Assembly (NCBI GenBank): GCA_013203065.1
Contig: JABMQV010000147.1
Span: 1 to 13,147 of the forward strand
Direction of reading: 5' to 3'
DNA length: 13,147 nucleotides
Source of the DNA: Desulfobacteraceae bacterium
GTDB taxonomy: Bacteria > Desulfobacterota > DSM-4660 > Desulfatiglandales > Desulfatiglandaceae
Shown here: piece by piece, positions 1 to 7,636 of the stretch
Layout: every line of letters starts with the position of its first letter
Numbering within the stretch: the first letter of the stretch is position 1
The notes under the pieces: model-generated
Seen by the model: the letters and a program-made list of their open reading frames with translations, nothing else
Databases searched by the model: none
Told to the model about the DNA's origin: nothing
Position numbers and translations under genes: made by a program

Positions 1-1437
1 GCCCTTAAGAGTTCCGATGAATACGTTGAGAGACTCCGGAAAATGAAACCCAACGTCTATGCCCACGGGAGGAAAATAGGCAGGGATGACCCCATCCTCG
101 AACTCCCCATCAACACGCTCAAGTTCACCTTTGAGGCTGTCAACGATCCGGAACTAAAAGATCTGTTGATAACAACGTCCCATCTCACCGGTGAGACCAT
201 CAACCGTTTTACCTCCCTCAACCTCAGTATTGAGGACCTCTACGCCCAGCAGGAAATGAAACGTAAATGTTGCCACCGTGTGGGCGGATGCACCCAGCGC
301 TGTATGGCGACGGATACCCTGAATGCCATAGGCGTTGTTTCAAAAGAGATCGATGAGGACAAAGGAACCCATTATCATGACAATTTCCTTGAGTTCTTGA
401 AATATTACCAGGCCAACGATCTTGTGGGGAGCACGGCCATGACCGATGTCAAGGGGGATCGAAGCGCCAGACCATCCCAACAGAAAGATCCGGATCTATA
501 CCTCCGGGTGGTAGAAAAGAACAGCAAAGGGATCATCGTGCGTGGCGCAAAGAACCACATCACCATGGGACCTTATGTTGACGAGCACCTGGTTCTCCCC
601 ACGCGGAACATGACAGAGGAGGAAGGAGACTGGGCGTTGTCATTCGCCCTTCCCGCTGACGCGGAAGGGATAAAGATCATATCCCGTGTTGTTACGCCCA
701 GACCAAGGACAGATTTGAAGGCGCCCTACAACACTTACGGTGTTTCTGACTCGGTGGTGGTTTTTGATGATGTCTTTGTACCCTGGGATCGGGTGTTCAT
801 GTGCGGTGAATGGGAGTTCGCCGGCAGACTGGCCCTCACTTTTGCCGGATTTCACCGCCATTCCTATTGCGGGTGCAAACCCGCCGTCACTGACATCATT
901 TTGGGGGCCTCGGCACTGGTGGCCGATTACAGCGGTATTGAAAAGACATCGCACATAGCGGACGAGTTAACCGAACTGATGATTATCGGTGAACTGGTGT
1001 ATGCCTCCGGTATCGCGGCCGCGGCAAAGGCCAAAAAGACCGCTTCCGGCATCTACACGCCGAAGTTTTTATACTCCAACACGGGAAGGTATCTGGCCGG
1101 GACCAAGATATACCACGAATACGATGTCCTGGTCTCTATTGCAGGGGGTCTCCCTTCCACAATCCCCCCTGAGGAAGACTGGCTAAACCCGGAGACCGGC
1201 CCGTTTCTGGAAAAATACATGGCCCGTAAACCCGGTGTCTCAGCGGAAAATCTGCACAGGATATTTCGTTTTATATCGGACTATTCTTGCTCCGCCATGG
1301 GGGGGTGGGCCCAGTATGCCGGGGTACACGGAGGCGGGTCCCCTGTGATGGAAAAAATCGGCATCCGCTCGGAATATGACCTTGAGTCCAAAAAAAGGAT
1401 CGCCAAGTACCTGGCCGGCATTGAAGACGAAGAATAG
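1..1437 (+). CDS. 4-hydroxybutyryl-CoA dehydratase / vinylacetyl-CoA delta-isomerase family protein (5' end outside window)
   Basis: The frame is open to the window's first base and reads ALKSSDEYVERLRK before the first Met at 43, which fits the usual N-terminus of this HpaB/AbfD superfamily, so the true start lies upstream and the gene is partial. Counting from that Met, Cys83, Cys87 (CTQRC), His271 and Cys278 (HRHSYCGC) reproduce the spacing of the [4Fe-4S] ligands Cys99, Cys103, His292 and Cys299 of clostridial AbfD. The Tyr and Lys matching Tyr296 and Lys300 are also present. The family uses FAD plus a [4Fe-4S] cluster to dehydrate 4-hydroxybutyryl-CoA to crotonyl-CoA by a ketyl-radical route; the enzyme is cytosolic and oxygen sensitive. 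The visible 478 residues are close to the ~490 of AbfD. It converges with a B12 mutase operon. Conserved ligands support a dehydratase rather than a flavin monooxygenase, but the exact substrate is unproven. Confidence 0.88.
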   Translation, partial: ALKSSDEYVERLRKMKPNVYAHGRKIGRDDPILELPINTLKFTFEAVNDPELKDLLITTSHLTGETINRFTSLNLSIEDLYAQQEMKRKCCHRVGGCTQRCMATDTLNAIGVVSKEIDEDKGTHYHDNFLEFLKYYQANDLVGSTAMTDVKGDRSARPSQQKDPDLYLRVVEKNSKGIIVRGAKNHITMGPYVDEHLVLPTRNMTEEEGDWALSFALPADAEGIKIISRVVTPRPRTDLKAPYNTYGVSDSVVVFDDVFVPWDRVFMCGEWEFAGRLALTFAGFHRHSYCGCKPAVTDIILGASALVADYSGIEKTSHIADELTELMIIGELVYASGIAAAAKAKKTASGIYTPKFLYSNTGRYLAGTKIYHEYDVLVSIAGGLPSTIPPEEDWLNPETGPFLEKYMARKPGVSAENLHRIFRFISDYSCSAMGGWAQYAGVHGGGSPVMEKIGIRSEYDLESKKRIAKYLAGIEDEE

Positions 1438-1529
1438 GCGAGAACTACCTCTCCTCCTGCGGAACTTCTCAATTAGTTCAGTTTAGATAGCTGGGGATTT
1501 TGGAGTTTATTTCGAACCTACCCCTTTGT

Positions 1530-1922
1530 TCATGATTCAACGGCTATTGCACGCACCCGCTCTATCATCGCATCCAGCGGAGCATAAGGATGAAACACCT
1601 CTTTGACCCCTAGGTCTCTGATAAGGGCTTCATCCTTTTTGGGTATGATGCCGCCAACAACCACGGGAATGTCTTCCGCTCCCTGTTGTTTCATATGATC
1701 AAAGAGTATGGGGATCAGAATCTTTGGAGCTGCGTCCATAATTCGGTATCCCATGATATCCACGTGTTCCTGAATCGCCGTTTGGACCATCTCTTCAGGG
1801 GTCTGGATCCCGCCTAAAACCACCTCTATCCCCGCGTTCTTCAAGGCACTGGCAAGCACCCAGTAACCTCTCTGGTGATACCAGTCATCCCTGCTTAGCA
1901 AAAACCGTATCCTCTGTCCCAT
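1530..1922 (-). CDS. Small cobalamin-binding subunit of a methylmalonyl-CoA-mutase-type enzyme
   Basis: This 130-residue protein is a stand-alone B12-binding (Rossmann-like) domain, as in the small subunits of split mutases. I chose the ATG at 1922 (MGQRIRFLL) because it has a GGTGG-like ribosome site just upstream and starts 19 bp after the large-subunit stop; a longer frame to 1985 would overlap that gene by 44 bp. The pattern 'QTPEEMVQTAIQEHVDIMG' and the Gly90-Gly91 pair are family-typical. The cobalamin loop is odd: it reads DDWYHQRG, so His16 and Gly19 are kept, but the Asp two residues before His in DxHxxG is Trp14 and the nearest Asp is at -3. The SxL motif position reads Arg60-Ile-Met62. 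His16 could still be the lower axial ligand of cobalt. It must pair with the upstream large subunit. Family assignment is firm; reaction unknown. Confidence 0.85.
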   Translation of the reverse strand: MGQRIRFLLSRDDWYHQRGYWVLASALKNAGIEVVLGGIQTPEEMVQTAIQEHVDIMGYRIMDAAPKILIPILFDHMKQQGAEDIPVVVGGIIPKKDEALIRDLGVKEVFHPYAPLDAMIERVRAIAVES

Positions 1923-1941
1923 AGAACCACCGCCCTTCCAT

Positions 1942-3624
1942 TTATGCAAGCACATGGGGCGGGCTGCAGACATACGGTCCTTCACCCGGCTGCCTGTATA
2001 CCTCTGCCTTTATCTCCCCAAACTCTCCCCGGGTCATGCCACATTTCACTGCCTCCATGAGAGGAGGTATCATGTTTTTTCCCGCCTCCATGGTCCGGGT
2101 CAGTTTTCTTTTCGCCTCATCCAGTGCTTGAGTGTTTCGCTCGCGCCTTACTTTTTTTAGTCTTTCGACCTGTTTTTCGGCAAGGGAAGGCGAGTATTCG
2201 GACAGGGCTTCAAAGTCCGCATACTCCTGCAGGGTCTCCAACGCCTTCGTCTGGATATCGTTTTTATCAACAAGGGTGTTTATCCCCACCAGCAGCCGAT
2301 TGCCGCTGTCAAATTCCTCCTGGTCCTTGACGGCGGCATGTCTTATCTCATTACACATCCATTCCCATGCCTCAAAGGCCCCGCCCTTGTCTTGAACCGA
2401 GTCAATGATATGAAGCACCTCTTCCTCCAGCTTTTTGGTAAGCCATTCAACATAATACGATCCACCCAAGGGATCTATTACTTTGGTGATCCCGGTTTCG
2501 AGGCCGATTATCTGTTGGGTCCTGACAGAGAGTGACGCGGAGAACTCGGTCGGGATTGCCAGTGCCTCATCAAAGGAATTCACGTGAAGGGACTGGACAC
2601 CACCCATGACAGCCGCCAGGGCATAAATGGTGCTTCTCATGAGATTATTAAAGGGTTGCTGTTTGGTAAGGGTAGGGGCATAGGTCTGGCAATGCATCCT
2701 GCACATCAACGAACGGGGGTCCTTGGCCCCGTAACGTTCGGCAAAGATTTTGGCCCACACCTTTCTCATGGCACGAAACTTGGCGACCTCCTCAAAAAAC
2801 TCCGGGGCCGAGTTGACAAACCAGGTCATGCGGTGGAGAAAATCGTCAATTTCAAGGCCCCTTTCAATGAGGGCATCGCACCCGGCCATTGCGCATGCAA
2901 CACCAAAGGCAATTTCCTGGGCCGCGGTACATCCCCCCTCCCTCACGTTGCGCATATCAAGGTAGCCGGCGTTGAATAGCGGCACATGTCTGGCGCAGTA
3001 TTCCATGATATCCAAACATTCGGTTTCCGGTCTCATCCAATTGGACATGCTGCCCCGGAGTGTCTGGAAATCGATGCCTCTCTTCTGGGCCAGCGCCAGG
3101 TAACAGGCCAGGGCAAAGGCATTGGTGGTGATGATATGTACGGGGTACTTCTCCATGTCGATCCCTTCAAAAAGGGTCTCGTAATCGTAAAAGGTGTCAA
3201 TGGCAACGCCCCCTTTACCCACCAACCCTCTCACCCTGTCGTCGTCACTGTCTGCCCGATTGCCCGAACCGTCATCCGGAACCACGGATAGGGCATCGGC
3301 GCCCTGGGAGAGTAGAAATTTCCACCTCTCATTAGTCTCCTCCGCAGTCCCAAAGCCCGTGACCTGTCTGATGTGAAGCCCGCGCGTAAGGTATCCGCCG
3401 GGGAACAGGCCCCGTGTATAAGGATAGTGCCCCGGGAAAGAAATATCGTCTGAAAAATTGATTTCCGCTATGTCCTTGGGAGAATAAAGGGGTTTTACCG
3501 GAAGCCCTGAAAAGGTGACGTGGTGTCTCTCAGGTTCCGGAATCTTACGCAAGACCCGATTTACTTCCGCCTCATATTTTTCCTGGATTTTTTCTAACTC
3601 CTTTATGACTTCGTCTTTAAACAT
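1942..3624 (-). CDS. Methylmalonyl-CoA mutase-like large subunit with a non-canonical active site
   Basis: This 560-residue TIM-barrel acyl-CoA mutase domain is of normal length for a split large subunit. The ATG at 3624 (MFKDEV) is preferred over 3651 because AGGAGG lies 9 bp before it. Conserved blocks include YTRGLFPGGY, GFGTAEETNER, EFFEEVAKFRA, the LTKQQPFNN stretch, RTQQIIGLETG and DPLGGSYYVE. Known mutases rearrange carbon skeletons of CoA esters through a B12 radical. Against P. shermanii MCM (recalled alignment), Tyr89 is Val88, Gln197 is Ser194, Tyr243 is Arg225 and catalytic His244 is Asn226. About 15 residues holding Arg207 are absent between 'GSMSNW' and 'RPETE', and the FDLPTQ loop is replaced by a Gly/Asp-rich one. 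It is therefore not methylmalonyl-, isobutyryl- or 2-hydroxyisobutyryl-CoA mutase by signature. It probably shares an operon with the hydroxyacyl-CoA dehydrogenase 147 bp upstream. No MeaB-type chaperone is in the window. Confidence 0.88.
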   Translation of the reverse strand: MFKDEVIKELEKIQEKYEAEVNRVLRKIPEPERHHVTFSGLPVKPLYSPKDIAEINFSDDISFPGHYPYTRGLFPGGYLTRGLHIRQVTGFGTAEETNERWKFLLSQGADALSVVPDDGSGNRADSDDDRVRGLVGKGGVAIDTFYDYETLFEGIDMEKYPVHIITTNAFALACYLALAQKRGIDFQTLRGSMSNWMRPETECLDIMEYCARHVPLFNAGYLDMRNVREGGCTAAQEIAFGVACAMAGCDALIERGLEIDDFLHRMTWFVNSAPEFFEEVAKFRAMRKVWAKIFAERYGAKDPRSLMCRMHCQTYAPTLTKQQPFNNLMRSTIYALAAVMGGVQSLHVNSFDEALAIPTEFSASLSVRTQQIIGLETGITKVIDPLGGSYYVEWLTKKLEEEVLHIIDSVQDKGGAFEAWEWMCNEIRHAAVKDQEEFDSGNRLLVGINTLVDKNDIQTKALETLQEYADFEALSEYSPSLAEKQVERLKKVRRERNTQALDEAKRKLTRTMEAGKNMIPPLMEAVKCGMTRGEFGEIKAEVYRQPGEGPYVCSPPHVLA

Positions 3625-3771
3625 TAGGGTAAGCCTCCTGAATCGGATCAACAGGTGATCCCAAGCACATTTAAGGTAACGTGTCCTTTTGAAGTTCGCA
3701 GTGGTTCGAGCTGAAGGCGGCGCCTCTTTTTCTCAAAGGAGAGGTTGCAAGTGCTGTTCAAATCCACATCC

Positions 3772-4626
3772 CTACTTCCGATAGTCATAAACGCCTCTTC
3801 CGGTCTTTCTACCCAGATGACCCGCCTTGACCAGTTTTACAAGCAGCGGGGATGGCCGATATTTGTCGCCAAGTTCCCTATGCAGCGTCTTCATGCAGGT
3901 GAGGAGGATGTCAAGCCCAAACGCATCTGCCGCGGCCAGGGGACCCAGGGGAAATCCAAGGCCCTTCTTGCAGCTCAGGTCTATCTCCTCGGCGCTGGCA
4001 AGATTTGTTTCAAGGGCAAAAAAAGCCTCGTTGACCATGGGGAGATACAGCCGGTTAATCACAAATCCGGGCGAATCCGCAACCGTCACCGTCTCTTTGC
4101 CGCATGATTCGAGAAATTTGAGGGTGGTTTCATGTGTCTTGTCAGAGGTCACCGGCCCACGAACAACCTCTACCAGCGGGGTCAAGGCCGCCGGAATCAA
4201 AAAGTGGGTGCCGATACAGTTTTCAGGCCGTTTTGTTGCCCCGGCGATCTCAGCGACCCAGAGCGTTGATGTGTTGGTCGCCAGGATGGCATTCTGGGGG
4301 CTGGCCGCATCTATTTTCTCAAAAACAGCTTTCTTGAGCGCCATATCTTCATAAACGGCCTCTATGATGAGATCTATATCTGAAACCGCATTCCCCAAAT
4401 CCGTATCTGAAGAAATCAAGGATAAGGTTTTATCCATAGTATCCTGATCCAGCTTTCCCCTTTTTTTCTGACCTCCCAGGAAGGTCTGAATACCCTTCAT
4501 TCCTTTCTCAATCAGCTCCTGAGATTTATCAACTATGACGGTGCCATACCCTCCCCTGGCACAAACTATCGCGATCTGGCTTCCCATGGTCCCCACACCG
4601 ACCACACATACCTTTTGAATCTTCAT
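3772..4626 (-). CDS. 3-hydroxyacyl-CoA dehydrogenase (3-hydroxybutyryl-CoA dehydrogenase type)
   Basis: This 284-residue protein has the length and two-domain layout of stand-alone NAD-dependent 3-hydroxyacyl-CoA dehydrogenases, which oxidise the 3-hydroxyl of an acyl-CoA to a ketone in the cytosol. The N-terminal Rossmann fold has GVGTMG at 10-15 and Asp33 at the end of beta-2, which favours NAD over NADP. Ser120 (NTST), His141, Glu153 (PLVEVV) and Asn191 (VINRL) match the Ser/His/Glu/Asn active-site set of the family. The usual HFFNP motif reads HFLIP here. The ATG at 4626 is chosen because GGAGGAG sits about 4 bp upstream; a longer frame to 4755 lacks this support and is not family-like. 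It lies upstream of the mutase genes on the same strand and is divergent from a BKACE gene. A free 3-hydroxy acid dehydrogenase, as in carnitine dehydrogenase, is an alternative. Confidence 0.87.
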   Translation of the reverse strand: MKIQKVCVVGVGTMGSQIAIVCARGGYGTVIVDKSQELIEKGMKGIQTFLGGQKKRGKLDQDTMDKTLSLISSDTDLGNAVSDIDLIIEAVYEDMALKKAVFEKIDAASPQNAILATNTSTLWVAEIAGATKRPENCIGTHFLIPAALTPLVEVVRGPVTSDKTHETTLKFLESCGKETVTVADSPGFVINRLYLPMVNEAFFALETNLASAEEIDLSCKKGLGFPLGPLAAADAFGLDILLTCMKTLHRELGDKYRPSPLLVKLVKAGHLGRKTGRGVYDYRK

Positions 4627-5124
4627 ATCTCCTCCTCTTATATTAAGACAGCCTTTTAAGTGGTTGTGGACCGAAAATCTCCAAATATTCTTTTTCGATT
4701 TACTCAAGAATGCACTTCCCTGAAAACCCAGGGGAAATAACAACTGGTTTCTCAATTGGGAATTATCCTATAACCAGACCTACTTATCAAGCAATGAATC
4801 ATTTTCTGTGAAGAAAAAATGATGCAGGTTACAGGTGCTCGGTTATCGATGAATCGTCTCTTGCCGTCATAATTGGAATGGCTGTATTGATGCCCCCTCT
4901 TGACTTTTTCTTCAATTTGGCCGAGATATACCTGTACCAAACGATTCTCTGGGCCCTCAGCGGAGATAAAAAGCAATATGAACCCGCCAAATCGTTCCCG
5001 GAACCGAGAGTCGTCCCAATCTTTCAGCTCATAGAACCGTTTGAGGTCATCAGTATCCTGGCAAAACGCGGACGTGCCATAACGCGTCTGCAAGAAAACA
5101 AAAACAGATAAGGAGGAGTTATCA
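4627..5124. promoter_or_regulatory. Divergent intergenic region between the hydroxyacyl-CoA dehydrogenase and BKACE genes
   Basis: About 500 bp separate the two divergent starts and must contain both promoters, although I cannot assign a convincing -35/-10 pair to either gene. Strong ribosome sites lie at its two ends: cctcct at 4631-4636 (minus gene) and AGGAGG at 5111-5116 (plus gene). An 8-bp inverted repeat lies at 4798-4823. Short open frames cross the region on both strands (plus 4878-5111, minus 4752-5165), but neither has a ribosome site or a recognisable relative. The minus frame between about 4870 and 5070 has gene-like, charge-rich composition and could be a relic. Confidence 0.5.
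4798..4823. repeat. 8-bp inverted repeat in the divergent promoter region
   Basis: ATCATTTT and AAAATGAT are perfect inverted copies separated by 10 bases. There is no following T-run on either strand, so a terminator is unlikely. An operator for a regulator of the divergent genes is possible, but the AT-rich arms could also arise by chance. Confidence 0.35.
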
Positions 5125-6063
5125 ATGAGCAAGATTATCATCACAGCAGCAGTTACCGGTTCCATCCATATCCCAACTCAGAGCGAGTATCTTCCCATCA
5201 CCCCTGACGAAATTGTAGAGGACGCGGTCAAGTCCCATGAGGCAGGGGCTGCCATTGCACATATTCATGTGCGTGATCCGGAGAACGGGAAACCCACCGC
5301 CGACGCGGATCTTTTTGAAGAGGTTCTTACGAAAATCAAGAAACGTTGGAACCTGATCCTCCTTCCTACGACCGGGGGGGGACCAAACCAAAGCGTGGAA
5401 GAGAAATTGATACCCATAGCCAGACTTAAACCGGAGATGTGTTCCTTTGATCCGGCCCCGTTCAATCTTGGGATCTTTGAAATGGGCAACAAATACAAGG
5501 GCCAATTCAAGTGGGATTGGGAAGAGGATTATCTTGAGTTTACAAGGACCACCATGTTAATGAGGCCCACCTTTCAGGACGATATTACCTACGCCCAAAC
5601 CATGCTGGAGAGTGACACGAAGCCGGAGTTTGAGATTTATGAGTTAGGCCATATCGGATACGTGACATGGCTGATGGGCCAGGGCCTGGTGAAATCACCA
5701 CCCCACCTGCAGTTCGTCTTCGGCCCGCTTCCGGGATGGATGCCCCCTTCGGTAAAACATCTGCTTTGGCTTTATGAGGAAGCAGAGGATCGACTCGGGG
5801 CAGGTAATTTCACTTGGTCTGTGGCCGGTGCCGGCCGACACCAGATCCCTCTGGCAGCTACGGCCATGGCCATGGGTGCGCCTAATGTGAGGGTAGGGCT
5901 GGAAGATTCCCTCTATGCCGGAAAGGGCAAAAAGGCAACATCAAGCGCGGACCAGGTCAGGATGGCGGTCAATATTGCAAGAGAATTGAGCCTGGAGCCG
6001 GCAACCTCGGATGAAGCTCGAGATATCCTGGGCCTGAAAGGTATCGACAAGGTAAACTTCTAG
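5125..6063 (+). CDS. Beta-keto acid cleavage enzyme (BKACE, DUF849 family)
   Basis: This 312-residue TIM-barrel protein belongs to the BKACE family. Members condense a beta-keto acid with acetyl-CoA and cleave it to acetoacetate plus a new acyl-CoA, as in lysine fermentation (Kce) and carnitine breakdown. His46 and His48 in HIHVRD fall at the same positions as the Zn ligands of Kce, and Glu260 in RVGLED is the expected third protein ligand. TTGGG (82-86), the FELGHI-like 'YELGHIGY' (172-179) and 'WSVAGAGRHQ' (231-240) are also family features. It is longer than the ~275-residue Kce; extra sequence lies around 120-165 (GNKYKGQFKWDW onward). The start is set by AGGAGG 8 bp upstream. It heads a two-gene plus-strand operon with a UxaA-type dehydratase. 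The keto-acid substrate is not predictable from these residues. Confidence 0.9.
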   Translation: MSKIIITAAVTGSIHIPTQSEYLPITPDEIVEDAVKSHEAGAAIAHIHVRDPENGKPTADADLFEEVLTKIKKRWNLILLPTTGGGPNQSVEEKLIPIARLKPEMCSFDPAPFNLGIFEMGNKYKGQFKWDWEEDYLEFTRTTMLMRPTFQDDITYAQTMLESDTKPEFEIYELGHIGYVTWLMGQGLVKSPPHLQFVFGPLPGWMPPSVKHLLWLYEEAEDRLGAGNFTWSVAGAGRHQIPLAATAMAMGAPNVRVGLEDSLYAGKGKKATSSADQVRMAVNIARELSLEPATSDEARDILGLKGIDKVNF

Positions 6064-6106
6064 GTGACAATCCAGACCAAGTCACAAAAGAGCTCAAGAG
6101 GTTGTA

Positions 6107-7636
6107 ATGACAGGAACAAACCCCACCACAATCCGCCTAAACCCTGATGATAATGTCGTTGTGGCCCTAAAGGCACTTTCGCCGGGAACTCCCATCGATA
6201 ACAACGGCGTCATATGCAGAGACGAGATACCTCACGGGCACAAGGTGGCCATCCGAAAAATTGAGGCCCAAGACCCTATCCGAAAATATGGCCAGATTAT
6301 TGGCTTTGCCTCAACAACCCTGGAACCGGGCGATCATGTGCATGTCCACAATGTGGAGATTCTCGATTTCGCCAGGGATTATGCCATAGGGGAGGACACG
6401 CGGCCTACTGCGTTCGTTAAAGAAGAGGATTGGGCCACATTTATGGGCTTTTTGCGGGAAGACGGCCGGGTAGGTACCAGGAATTACATTGGGGTCCTGA
6501 GCACAGCAAATTGCTCTGCCAGTGTTTCGCGTTTCATCGCAGACTCAATTGCCGAGGACATGTTGGAGGACTTCCCAAACGTCGACGGTGTGGTCGCCAT
6601 AGGACATGGTTCGGGCTGTGGTATGGGCTCAGATGGGGAGGGATTCCGTCTGCTCCAGCGGACCTTAGCAGGGTATGCTCGGCACCCCAACTTTGCGGGC
6701 ATCCTCCTTGTGGGGCTGGGTTGCGAGGTAAACTATGTGGACTGTCTTATGGAGAACATGGGTCTCGAAACGGGTCCATCCTTGCGAAGCATTGAGATCC
6801 AGGCCTCGGGGGGAACCCGGGAAACGGTAAAGCGGGGCATAGAGGCCGTTCGAGAGATGCTTCCGGGCGCCAACCAGGTCAAGAGACGCCCTTTGCCGGC
6901 AAGCAACATTGTCGTGGGCTTGGAATGCGGAGGCTCCGATGCCTTCTCCGGCATATCGGCCAACCCGGCACTTGGAGCGGCCGCGGATCTCCTGGTGCGC
7001 CACGGAGGCACCGCCATTCTGAGTGAAACTCCGGAGATTTATGGCGCCGAACATCTCCTCACCCGACGGGCTGTGAGCCCTGCGGTGGGTGAGAAATTGG
7101 TTCAACTCATTCGATGGTGGGAAGAACACACCACAAGCCTGGGCGGAAAAATAAACAACAATCCTAGCCCGGGCAACAAGGCAGGCGGCCTGACCACCAT
7201 ACTTGAAAAATCTCTGGGGGCATCCTCCAAGGGGGGCACCACAAACCTGGTGGATGTTTACGGGTTTGCAGAATTAGCCTCGGCAAAGGGTTTTGTCTTT
7301 ATGGATACCCCCGGGTATGATGCTGTTTCCGTAACAGGGATGATCGCCGGTGGTGCCACTGTCATCTGTTTCACAACCGGCCGGGGTACCGTCTGTGGTT
7401 TCAAACCGGTCCCGGGCATCAAACTGGCATCAAATACGGAAATGTATCAGAGACTGAGCGGCGATATGGACATCAATTGCGGCCGTATCGTAGACGGTGA
7501 CGCCTCTGTTCAAGAGATGGGTGAAGCCATCTTTCACATGATTCTGGAGACCGCCTCGGGCAAAAAGACCAGGAGCGAGGAACTGGGCCTCGGGGACAAT
7601 GAATTCGTCCCATGGCAGATAGGGCCGGTCATGTGA
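6107..7636 (+). CDS. UxaA-family dehydratase (altronate/galactarate dehydratase-like), SAF domain fused to the catalytic domain
   Basis: This 509-residue protein is a full-length UxaA/GarD-family enzyme: an N-terminal SAF domain (about 10-85) followed by the long catalytic region. Family signatures are LREDGRVGTRNYI (116-128), GHGSGCGMG (167-175), VGLGCEVNY (202-210), LECGGSDAFSG (272-282) and NNNPSPGNKAGG near 350. Known members are iron-dependent cytosolic dehydratases of sugar acids such as altronate and galactarate; sulfolactate sulfo-lyase (SuyAB) is a related split enzyme. AAGAGG lies 5 bp before the ATG, and the gap from the BKACE stop is 43 bp, so the two are probably cotranscribed. 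Its tail overlaps the convergent DUF6125-like gene by 8 bp. Nothing else in the window handles sugar acids, so a hydroxy-acid substrate linked to the neighbouring acyl-CoA module is possible but inferred. Confidence 0.9.
   Translation: MTGTNPTTIRLNPDDNVVVALKALSPGTPIDNNGVICRDEIPHGHKVAIRKIEAQDPIRKYGQIIGFASTTLEPGDHVHVHNVEILDFARDYAIGEDTRPTAFVKEEDWATFMGFLREDGRVGTRNYIGVLSTANCSASVSRFIADSIAEDMLEDFPNVDGVVAIGHGSGCGMGSDGEGFRLLQRTLAGYARHPNFAGILLVGLGCEVNYVDCLMENMGLETGPSLRSIEIQASGGTRETVKRGIEAVREMLPGANQVKRRPLPASNIVVGLECGGSDAFSGISANPALGAAADLLVRHGGTAILSETPEIYGAEHLLTRRAVSPAVGEKLVQLIRWWEEHTTSLGGKINNNPSPGNKAGGLTTILEKSLGASSKGGTTNLVDVYGFAELASAKGFVFMDTPGYDAVSVTGMIAGGATVICFTTGRGTVCGFKPVPGIKLASNTEMYQRLSGDMDINCGRIVDGDASVQEMGEAIFHMILETASGKKTRSEELGLGDNEFVPWQIGPVM

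Noticed and set aside
2584..3291. Long plus-strand open frames (131 and 101 codons) inside the mutase gene
   Set aside because: They lie opposite strongly conserved mutase codons and have no family features.
1942..3624. Naming the mutase as methylmalonyl-, isobutyryl- or 2-hydroxyisobutyryl-CoA mutase
   Set aside because: None of the diagnostic residues for these enzymes is present, so only the family name is justified.
3715..3745. Possible terminator (AGGC-GGC-GCCT followed by T's) between dehydrogenase and mutase genes
   Set aside because: The stem is only 4 bp, and the T-run follows it on the plus strand, where no transcript is expected to end.
4878..5111. 77-codon plus-strand frame ending just before the BKACE ribosome site
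   Set aside because: There is no ribosome site at its ATG, and its Phe/Leu/Ile-rich product looks like the complement of the charge-rich minus frame.
4752..5165. 137-codon minus-strand open frame starting inside the BKACE gene
   Set aside because: Its start overlaps the BKACE start and ribosome site, it has no ribosome site of its own, and no family is recognised. It is kept only as a possible relic.
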